Shown here in pieces: positions 41,900 through 48,154 of a DNA stretch of 48,154 nt. This DNA is from Desulfobulbaceae bacterium (GTDB lineage Bacteria; Bacteroidota; Ignavibacteria; Kapaibacteriales; UBA2268), in NCBI GenBank assembly GCA_018335795.1, contig JAGXRP010000045.1, forward strand, positions 1-48,154. The letters are read 5' to 3'. The number at the start of each line of letters is the position of its first letter. Positions within the stretch are counted from its first letter, which is position 1. Both the position numbers and the translations under genes were made by a program. The notes beneath the pieces were generated by a model, which saw only the letters and a program-made list of their open reading frames with translations, made no database searches and was not told the origin of the DNA.

Positions 41900-42838
41900 T
41901 TATACTCTTTTAATTTTATTTTTATTAGTTATTATTCTTAGTATTATATGGAAGGCGATTCCGCTCATAGTGGCGATTAGGATGATTAAACTCAACATAT
42001 CGAGTGTTGCATTCCTTGTTGAGCCAATTACATAAGCGCGACTGAGCAATGAACCGTTTACAAAGCCGTAACTTTTGCGGTCCTCGCTCAAAGTATAGCG
42101 ATATAGTTTATCGAAAAGCTTGGTATCCTTTGTATGGCAATTCTCACAGTTTCTGAGTGCCTTGTCTTTGCTCAAAATATTGTGCGACAGATTTGGTGCA
42201 TCGTAAGAGCTATGGCAATCCACGCATCTTACAGTTGCTAAATGTTTATTGATATTTGGCAACCACATATGCGTAGAATTTATATCGGGCATTGACCTCG
42301 CAGTAAGGCTCACGAATTTTTCTGTCTGAGTATGACAATTGAGACACATTGCATTGTCCGAGCTGATTTTATCGAAATTTGGCAGACGATTTCTCTCAAA
42401 AACATGAGGGTCATGACAACTAAAGCATGAAAATTTGTCGCCTAATTTTGAAAAATGAACTGAGGAATTGAACTCAGATTGAATATCGTTAAAATACAAC
42501 TCCGATTTTTTTGGAGAATATTCAGCTTTGTCAGAGAAAAAAATCGAGCCCGACGAGTGGCACGACAAGCAGGTTATCGATTTTGTCGAATCATTTTTAT
42601 GGGGCCACATACCATACTCGCCTTTGTGGCAAACTATGCAATCTAATTTTGCATGATTTGAGTTTGAGAAACTTGCTTTATCCACATGGTAGCTTTTTAT
42701 GTAGCCTATATCAGGAGAAAGTACCGACAATGTAGGCGAATTGTGGCATTTGAAGCATTTGTCATTTTGAACACTATCCAAAGCTACGACTTTTGTCGTC
42801 AAAATTATGAGCATTATAGTTATCAATGCACTTTTCAT
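41900..42838 (-). CDS. heptahaem cytochrome c with C-terminal membrane anchor
   Basis: A 312-residue protein with a signal peptide (SALITIMLIILTTKVVA, about residues 3-19). Seven CxxCH sites follow: CFKCH 28, CIVCH 67, CLSCH 90, CFSCH 138, CLNCH 165, CVDCH 205 and CENCH 231. A single C-terminal helix at about 280-302 (LSLIILIATMSGIAFHIIL) and a basic tail anchor it to the inner membrane. The spacing of His residues between motifs suits bis-His c3-type haems. It is the first gene of a two-gene operon with the octahaem protein; the pair offers 15 haems and two anchors, consistent with quinol-to-periplasm electron transfer. Confidence 0.88.
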   Translation of the reverse strand: MKSALITIMLIILTTKVVALDSVQNDKCFKCHNSPTLSVLSPDIGYIKSYHVDKASFSNSNHAKLDCIVCHKGEYGMWPHKNDSTKSITCLSCHSSGSIFFSDKAEYSPKKSELYFNDIQSEFNSSVHFSKLGDKFSCFSCHDPHVFERNRLPNFDKISSDNAMCLNCHTQTEKFVSLTARSMPDINSTHMWLPNINKHLATVRCVDCHSSYDAPNLSHNILSKDKALRNCENCHTKDTKLFDKLYRYTLSEDRKSYGFVNGSLLSRAYVIGSTRNATLDMLSLIILIATMSGIAFHIILRIITNKNKIKRV

Positions 42839-43079
42839 AAATTTATATTGCCAATCAGTAATATTTTAAATGCAATATACTACATGTTACAGAAATAACA
42901 ATAAAAAAGTTGAAAATAATTGAAGAATTTTTCTGATAGGTCAAGGTAGATGAAAAGATTAACGTCAGGAATAAAATATATTAGCAAAACGAGTTTTCAA
43001 TGATTATTCATTTTTTACTAGGCATCTTGCATTTTTTCTTTATTTTTGATTTTGAAATTACAAATTTTGGAGTCTTGAA

Positions 43080-44282
43080 ATGTTAAAAATATTTGCTCTG
43101 ATAGCCATCGTCTTAATTAATATATCAGTATTATCAGCTCAACAAACAGTTGGCACCGGAGATATTTTACTTACACGTGGCACTTCCCCGATTATCACTG
43201 GGGTTGGCGGAGCCGGTGTTGCTTTCCCGGTTGCTGATGCTACTTCTTTTTCCTATAATCCGGCACACCTCGGTACTCTCATGCGGGAGGGTAATTTTTT
43301 ATTTACATACAGTACAAATACTATGAATCCGTCCGAAATCCCTTTTAAAAATATTGCTTTGAATATCGGTTATAATTTCGACGAGCATATCAATTTTCCC
43401 GTAACAGTAGGGATGGCGATCATGTTTCAAGATGCTGACTATGGAGAATATACAAAAACTGACCTAAATGGGAATATATTGGGAAAATATTTGTCAACGG
43501 AATCTGCAAGGTCATTTGCAATAAGTGCTTCGGCTGAGTATTATGCTCTATTTTCGATTGGTTTGACTTATAAAATTGTCAGCTCCGAATTAGAACCCCT
43601 GAATTTCAATCAAAGTAGGGAATCCGGAACCGGTAATGCTATTGATTTTGGGGCTTCTGTTAGCATTCCCATTGTAAAAAAAGCTGAATTGTTGGATAAT
43701 ATATTTGTAGATGTTGGAGCAAATCTTGCTTGGGCAATGCTGAACGTAGGGTCTGAAATTGATTATCTTGATTATACAGAGCCATTTCCCAAGACTTCCT
43801 CTACAGGATATAGTCTGTCAGCGGGGATGAACTATGAAAAAGATGATTTCGAGCTCGAACTTATGAAAATCAGCTGGTCGGCTGCAGCGATGGAATCGCT
43901 AACATACTACGATTCCACAGGTTTTTCGTATGATTATCCTTTCAACGAAATCAGCTTTGTAGATAACTTGATTTTGATGAGGGCAAATTCTTACGTCAGA
44001 ACCGGATTCGGTTGGAATATTTCCTTACTCGAAACAGTTTCAATTTTAAAGGGTTGGTCATACACAAGCAATACTATGTTTCCTTCTGATGGAGTTGTCA
44101 TTTCGTCAAGTGGGATTACAAAACTATTAAAATCTAAATATAATTCCAAGCTTTTGAACTTCATCGCCGAGCATATTAGCATTAATTATTGTTTGACAAA
44201 GATTATAATTCCATTTTCAGACGATAATGATATTTGGCTTTATGATACTTTCAAAGGAATCAATGTAGCATTCCGATTATGA
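43080..44282 (+). CDS. PorV/PorQ-like outer-membrane beta-barrel protein
   Basis: A 400-residue protein with a signal peptide ending near LSAQ (residue 21). The mature start GTGDILLTRGTSPIITGVGGAGVAFPVADATSFSYNPAHLGTL has the G-x-GGAGVA and D-x-x-x-x-xYNPA pattern of PorV/PorQ family (FadL-like, UPF0164) barrels. The family includes the T9SS shuttle PorV and PorQ, and many paralogues with unknown roles. The rest alternates beta-strands to a terminal INVAFRL. The presence of three T9SS cargo proteins in the window makes a secretion role plausible but not shown. It is monocistronic as far as can be seen. Confidence 0.78.
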   Translation: MLKIFALIAIVLINISVLSAQQTVGTGDILLTRGTSPIITGVGGAGVAFPVADATSFSYNPAHLGTLMREGNFLFTYSTNTMNPSEIPFKNIALNIGYNFDEHINFPVTVGMAIMFQDADYGEYTKTDLNGNILGKYLSTESARSFAISASAEYYALFSIGLTYKIVSSELEPLNFNQSRESGTGNAIDFGASVSIPIVKKAELLDNIFVDVGANLAWAMLNVGSEIDYLDYTEPFPKTSSTGYSLSAGMNYEKDDFELELMKISWSAAAMESLTYYDSTGFSYDYPFNEISFVDNLILMRANSYVRTGFGWNISLLETVSILKGWSYTSNTMFPSDGVVISSSGITKLLKSKYNSKLLNFIAEHISINYCLTKIIIPFSDDNDIWLYDTFKGINVAFRL

Positions 44283-44496
44283 GGGTTAATTAACCATTTA
44301 TTGACAGTATTAACATTTAATTTAATTGATTGCCTTCCAATGGGCTTAAAACGAATTACCTCTTAATAAACATCATATTTAAAAAATCAATTTTTGGCTA
44401 ACAAAAAAAACATTTTGTTAGTATTAAAACTATTGTTATGTTTGCATATGGAGAAGAAATGTTTTAATTTTTTTTACAAAAATATAGGATTCAGAG

Positions 44497-45678
44497 ATGA
44501 ATAAGCTGGTGATTGCTATTTCATTCGCATTATTGGTTTTGCTTTTTAATTCATGCGAAACAAATTTGCCTGTAGATTCCTCATCTACAAAATCAGCAAA
44601 TTTAAATGACAATATTTATATTGTCATTGTCGAAACAACTGACGAGTTACAGCGGAATAGCGGACAAAACCCGTTAATGAACATACTGAAAGACAACAAT
44701 ATTGATGTAACGAATATTACTCATACTTACACTTCACTTTTCTTTGGGTTTGCCGCGAAGTTAAATTCTGAACAGGTCAACTCTTTAAACCATGACAAAA
44801 GAGTTATCAGCATTGAACCTGACCAAGAATATTTCTTGATTGATGATTTGATTAGTATTGATAATGAAAGTGGTAAAAGTCCTGAATTGCAAAGCCAATC
44901 AACTCCTTGGGGTATCACTACTGTTGGCGGATTTGTCACGGCAAATTCAAATACAGGTGTAGCTTGGGTTGTTGATACAGGTATTGACTTAGACCACTTA
45001 GACTTAAATGTTGACTTAAATTTAAGCAAAACATTTGTCAATAGAGGCGATGATGCGACTACACCTGATGATTTTCATGGGCATGGCACACATGTCGGCG
45101 GTACGATTGCAGCCTTGAACAATAGCTACGGAGTAGTGGGAGTTTGTGCCGGTGCAGCACTTATCGCTGTTAAAGTTTTGGATTACAATGGCAGTGGATA
45201 TATTTCTGAAATCGTGGCAGGCTTAGATTACATTGGGGCAAATTTGGTGTCAGGAAAAGCGAACGTGGTCAACATGAGTTTGGGTGGCAGTGCTTCGACT
45301 ACACTTGACAATGCAGTTAAATCATTAGCATCTAAAGGGGCTTATATTATTATTGCAGCAGGTAATTCAAGAAGACCTGCTTCTAATTATTCTCCTGCAA
45401 GAGTTGATGCTGTAAATGTTTTCACTATTTCTGCTTTTGACAATAAAGGGAACTTCGCTTCTTTTTCAAATTATGGAAACCCGCCTATTGACTATTCTGC
45501 TCCGGGCGTTAGCGTCCAATCAACATATAAGGGCGGACAATATGCTACAATGTCAGGCACTTCAATGTCCGCACCACACGTTTCGGGGATTGTACTTGCC
45601 AATAATGGTACAATAAATTGGAGCGGTACTGTGAAGAGGGACAAAGATAAAACACCGGATAAAAAAGCTGTTCGATAA
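44497..45678 (+). CDS. subtilisin-like serine protease lipoprotein (S8, with I9 propeptide)
   Basis: A 393-residue protein. The lipobox LLFNSC places Cys20 as the anchor. An inhibitor-I9-like propeptide covers about 38-115 (IYIVIVETTDELQ, THTYTSLFFGFAAKLNSEQV, VISIEPDQ). The S8 domain has the complete triad: Asp160 in AWVVDTGID, His196 in HGHGTHVGGTIAA and Ser356 in SGTSMSAPHVSG. The oxyanion Asn lies in IIIAAGNSR. After the Ser motif the domain ends early (about 37 residues), with a basic tail KRDKDKTPDKKAVR. It is probably an active surface protease. A terminator follows at 45702-45737. Confidence 0.93.
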   Translation: MNKLVIAISFALLVLLFNSCETNLPVDSSSTKSANLNDNIYIVIVETTDELQRNSGQNPLMNILKDNNIDVTNITHTYTSLFFGFAAKLNSEQVNSLNHDKRVISIEPDQEYFLIDDLISIDNESGKSPELQSQSTPWGITTVGGFVTANSNTGVAWVVDTGIDLDHLDLNVDLNLSKTFVNRGDDATTPDDFHGHGTHVGGTIAALNNSYGVVGVCAGAALIAVKVLDYNGSGYISEIVAGLDYIGANLVSGKANVVNMSLGGSASTTLDNAVKSLASKGAYIIIAAGNSRRPASNYSPARVDAVNVFTISAFDNKGNFASFSNYGNPPIDYSAPGVSVQSTYKGGQYATMSGTSMSAPHVSGIVLANNGTINWSGTVKRDKDKTPDKKAVR

Positions 45679-45701
45679 TCATTTGAATTTAAAATAATTA
45701 T

Positions 45702-45737
45702 GGACTGTTTGAATTTCAAGCAGTCCCTTTTTTTATT
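45702..45737 (+). terminator. rho-independent terminator
   Basis: The stem GGACTGTTTG / CAAGCAGTCC (45702-45711, 45717-45726; one G-T pair) with a 5-nt loop and T tract follows the subtilase gene. Confidence 0.88.
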
Positions 45738-45776
45738 TTATGACAACCGTTTTTAAAACTGTTAATCAAACTTACT

Positions 45777-46700
45777 TCAATCTATAGATACTCCAAGCCA
45801 TAATTTGAAAAGCTTGATTTTCATTTTGCTTTTTAGCATATATCGCTTTTTGACAGTCAAAATCGAAACTAAAAACTCTTTGAATGCTAAAGCAAGGTAA
45901 TGTGAACATTGAGCATATTTGAAAAAACGTGTTTCAAATTTTGAACAGTGTTTCAAAAGGTATTTGATTTTACTTTCAGCAAGCATTTTTTCCTTTTGGA
46001 AGACGACAAAATCTTGTGTAGAACTTGCTCCTCTATAATGAGTTATCGTTGCTTTCGGGTTAACCACAACTCTATATCCCAAATCCCAAACTCTTCGGCA
46101 AAAGTCAGCCTCTTCGGTGTAGAAAAAGAAATCTTCGTCAAAACCATTCAGCATTTCAAACACATCTCGCCTGATAAGCAGACACGCTCCATCAGCATAT
46201 TCAACTTTATGAATTTTTGTCGAATTGATTTTATTTTTCCTGCTTATAATATGCAGATTGTCTCTTATTCCTCGTATAAAGAACATATCCATAAAAGCGA
46301 GTTTATAGCCCGGAAAATACCCAAAACTTCGTTGGGGCTTACCTCCGGGGTAAAATTCATAAAATCCCGATACACCGATTTTTTCATCATCAGAAAGTGC
46401 TTGTTCAGCAATATGCAGACTATCAGAATGAAATTCCACATCTGCATTACTTACGAGCACTAATTTGGAATTAGTTGCCCGCACTCCAACGTTTACGGCA
46501 AAAGAGTAGCCTCTGTTTTGCTCATTTTTGATAATCTTCACATCAGGAAAATTCTTGCAAATAGTTTGAACAGAATCATCCGGCGACGCATTATCCACAA
46601 CCACAATCTTAGCATCTGCGCTATAAGTATCAAAAATTGATTTGATACAACTACACGTCAAGTCTCCGGTTTTATAATTGATTATAACAAAATCTATCAT
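45777..46700 (-). CDS. GT2-family glycosyltransferase (rhamnosyltransferase-like)
   Basis: A 307-residue GT-A enzyme. It opens DFVIINYKTGDLTCSCIKSI, with VVVDNASPDDSV as nucleotide-sugar-binding motif. NRGYSFAVNVGVR and LVLVSNADVEF follow, the last carrying the DxD-like metal site. YADGACLLIRRDVFEMLNGFDEDFFFYTEEADFCRRVWDLGYRV is diagnostic for WbbL/rhamnosyl-type GT2 transferases, with catalytic EEAD-like residues. It probably adds a sugar in O-antigen, exopolysaccharide or surface glycan synthesis. It stands alone in this window, facing the subtilase gene. Confidence 0.9.
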   Translation of the reverse strand: MIDFVIINYKTGDLTCSCIKSIFDTYSADAKIVVVDNASPDDSVQTICKNFPDVKIIKNEQNRGYSFAVNVGVRATNSKLVLVSNADVEFHSDSLHIAEQALSDDEKIGVSGFYEFYPGGKPQRSFGYFPGYKLAFMDMFFIRGIRDNLHIISRKNKINSTKIHKVEYADGACLLIRRDVFEMLNGFDEDFFFYTEEADFCRRVWDLGYRVVVNPKATITHYRGASSTQDFVVFQKEKMLAESKIKYLLKHCSKFETRFFKYAQCSHYLALAFKEFLVSILTVKKRYMLKSKMKIKLFKLWLGVSID

Positions 46701-46841
46701 TAATTCATCATATTTTCACAAACAAGCATTACAAAAATAGGATAATTTCGCTAACGAGATGTGGCATAAATTATCAACGTTTCAACCTTAGAAAATAAAT
46801 TCTATGAAATGAAAAATCTAATTCATAATTGGTTTGAAAGT

Positions 46842-46889
46842 CAAAAAAAAAAATAAGGGCTGTTTTTTATTAAATTACAAAAACAGCCC
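46842..46889 (-). terminator. rho-independent terminator
   Basis: On the minus strand GGGCTGTTTTT / AAAAACAGCCC (46889-46879, 46867-46857) is followed by a long T tract at 46853-46842. It closes the lipoprotein gene pair ending at 46909. Confidence 0.9.
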
Positions 46890-46908
46890 ATATATGAAAA
46901 TTCATGAA

Positions 46909-47352
46909 TTATAAAAACGGATGCACATCACATTGATGAACCAAACACTCATATATAATATCACCAACGTTATCATCGCAACTTTTAGGAGAAACAAATC
47001 CTCTACATTCTATAAATCTTGAATAAATCGGTTGACCTGGCCATGCACTGCAAGCTTCAAAATATAATATTTCTATCATGACTTTTTTACAACACTCTAT
47101 CTTGATTCTTTGCGATCTAGAAATATCAAAATTGTGTACTTCACCAATTTTTTTATCATTTTGATCGGTAATTTCAATAGACCGATTTAATATTAATGGA
47201 TTGCCAGATGGGAATAACGGTGGAATTGTTATATAACATTCGTTACAATTACAATTTCCTGGTTTAGGCAAATCACCAAAATAATCATAACCACCACAAT
47301 TTGTGCAAATCAATGCGACAATCAGTAAGCAACCCCAAATTAATTTTTTCAT
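46909..47352 (-). CDS. small cysteine-containing lipoprotein of unknown function
   Basis: A 147-residue predicted lipoprotein (KKLIWGCLLIVALICTNC, Cys19 as probable anchor; the -1 Asn is unusual). The mature part has a Cys-rich start (NCNCNEC) and further cysteines (ECCKK, EACSAW, FIECRG, SCDD, YECLVHQCDVHP), suggesting disulfides in the envelope. AAGGTGATT before the ATG is a ribosome-binding site. It is 19 bp downstream of the IS-truncated gene 47372-47941 and ends at the terminator. The function is unknown. Confidence 0.7.
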   Translation of the reverse strand: MKKLIWGCLLIVALICTNCGGYDYFGDLPKPGNCNCNECYITIPPLFPSGNPLILNRSIEITDQNDKKIGEVHNFDISRSQRIKIECCKKVMIEILYFEACSAWPGQPIYSRFIECRGFVSPKSCDDNVGDIIYECLVHQCDVHPFL

Positions 47353-47371
47353 ATAATCACCTTTATATTCC

Positions 47372-47941
47372 TTATTTTAAATAGTAATTAGTTCTACAAC
47401 TTACAATGCATGCTGTCACAAAATCTTTGTCATTGATGGATTTGATTTTATAGCGTGCTCCAACGATTTCAATAGTCATATAAGTATCAGAAGTAAAAGT
47501 CTGAAAAAAGAAAGCTGGTAAATGAATTGTTCCATTATTGGGCACTATAAAACCATTACTATATGAAATGCCTGAATCCCAATTACTACTATCAATTGTT
47601 GAAGATAAACCACGATTAAATCTTGCATATACAGCAACGCTATCAATTCCATTTAGTGTGGTATAATTTATAGAAACACCAAGATTCTTATAAATAGTAT
47701 CATGAGCTAAAGGAGTTGTAATCTGAAAGGTATTCAAAGATTGTATCGTATCTGAGTATGATGGTATTTGTTGATTACCCGTAACGACCCAAATATGATT
47801 TGTATTCCCGTCAAATGTAACATTATCATTGTCAGTTCTTTGAGATATTTGATTTCCATTTAACGTAATAACATCAGCAGGATGATAGTTCAATGAATTA
47901 TCGTAAAAATAAGTGTGACCTTCCCCTAATAGAGTGGACAT
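47372..47941 (-). pseudogene. exported/lipoprotein gene missing its 5' end at an IS insertion
   Basis: The reading continues to 47941, but the first residues (MSTLLGEG) are encoded by what looks like the left terminus of the adjacent IS3-like element. Host sequence begins about 47913 (HTYFYDNSLNYHPAD). There is no signal peptide, whereas the beta-rich remainder (TFQITTPLAHDTIYKNLGVSINYTTLNGIDSVAVYARFN) looks like the C-terminal part of a surface protein. The 5' half should lie beyond the element, outside the window. Expression of the downstream lipoprotein may also be altered. Confidence 0.6.
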
Positions 47942-48154
47942 TAGGAAAAGAGATGAAAACTAGTTAGATTTGAGAAAAACGGAGGTCAAAAATGGAAAAA
48001 GTAAAAAGAACATACGACAAAGAATTTAAAATAAATACTGTAAAACTGATATTAAGCAAACAAAAGCGAATATCGGAATTATCAAGAGAACTTGGTATAA
48101 ACGAAAATACCTTGCATCTCTGGAAGCAACGGTATTTGAAAGATGCTGAAGGTG
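47914..48154 (+). mobile_element. left end of an IS3-family-like insertion sequence (continues beyond window)
   Basis: The element is inferred from the transposase OrfA start at 47992 and from a terminus-like sequence TGTGACCTTCCCCTAATAGA at 47914, followed by GTGGACATTAGG. This resembles the TG-start and GTTGGACA-like ends of the IS150 group as recalled. The gene it enters is truncated at the same point. The right end is outside the window, so target duplication cannot be checked. Confidence 0.6.
47992..48154 (+). CDS. IS3-family transposase OrfA (partial, runs off the edge)
   Basis: Only the first 54 codons are present: MEKVKRTYDKEFKINTVKLI, then SKQKRISELSRELGINENTLHLWKQRY. This is the HTH_Tnp_1 helix-turn-helix that opens IS3/IS911-type OrfA, which binds the IS ends. 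A strong GGAGG at 47981-47985 precedes the ATG. OrfB with the DDE core would follow outside the window, usually expressed by -1 frameshifting. Confidence 0.88.
   Translation, partial: MEKVKRTYDKEFKINTVKLILSKQKRISELSRELGINENTLHLWKQRYLKDAEG

Noticed and set aside
44284-44295. Perfect palindrome GGTTAATTAACC just after the PorV-like gene
   Set aside because: Short and AT-rich, with no T tract and no second copy seen; could be chance.

Overview
The window is AT-rich bacterial chromosome, tightly packed on both strands. Several features point to the Bacteroidota/Chlorobiota (FCB) side of the tree: three exported proteins ending in type IX secretion (Por) sorting domains, a PorV-like outer-membrane protein, a TonB receptor with a carboxypeptidase-regulatory-like N-terminus, a DUF3127 protein, many lipoproteins and TATATTTG promoter-like boxes. 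ThyX, Rex, an H+/Na+-pyrophosphatase and large multihaem cytochromes fit an Ignavibacteria- or Kapabacteria-like lineage better than classical Bacteroidetes. This placement is inference.

Layout. 1-620: tRNA-Val(GAC), then a 126-bp tandem repeat whose units carry inverted ends. 618-2188 (minus): a three-gene surface-protein operon behind a repeated leader and an 8-bp microsatellite. 2296-6520 (plus): thyX, two LolA-fold-like exported proteins and a two-lipoyl E2 acyltransferase. 6576-13087: alpha-glucan phosphorylase, TsaC-type protein, HPr and enzyme I, a dihydroorotate-dehydrogenase-like protein and Rex with a probable operator. 13509-23620: lipoprotein plus TonB receptor, a 1330-residue T9SS cargo, two more surface genes behind copies of the same leader, and two CPBP membrane proteases. 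23736-33314 (minus): pyrophosphatase, then a seven-gene run prfB-hutI-DUF3127-MFS-sugar dehydrogenase-meaB-rdgB. 33523-39514 (plus): HMG-CoA-lyase-like and CoA-transferase pair, a glycosyltransferase-like protein and an arylsulfotransferase-like T9SS cargo. 39649-42838 (minus): octahaem and heptahaem cytochromes c. 43080-48154: PorV-like protein, subtilase lipoprotein, GT2 glycosyltransferase, and a lipoprotein gene pair cut by an IS3-like element that runs off the right edge.

The most interesting signal is a repeated expression leader. A promoter-like block, a small 5'UTR hairpin, a Shine-Dalgarno and a start reading MKQ(K/A)-(G/D)-Q(L/Q) occur in full or in part at three places (near 2050 minus, 21357 plus, 22253 plus), each ahead of exported-protein genes. 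At the first, five copies of an octanucleotide lie between this start codon and the signal-peptide frame. As sequenced the leader stops after 30 codons; one extra unit, or two fewer, would fuse it in frame to the signal peptide. This looks like a phase-variable contingency locus controlling a surface operon, built on a leader shared among loci.
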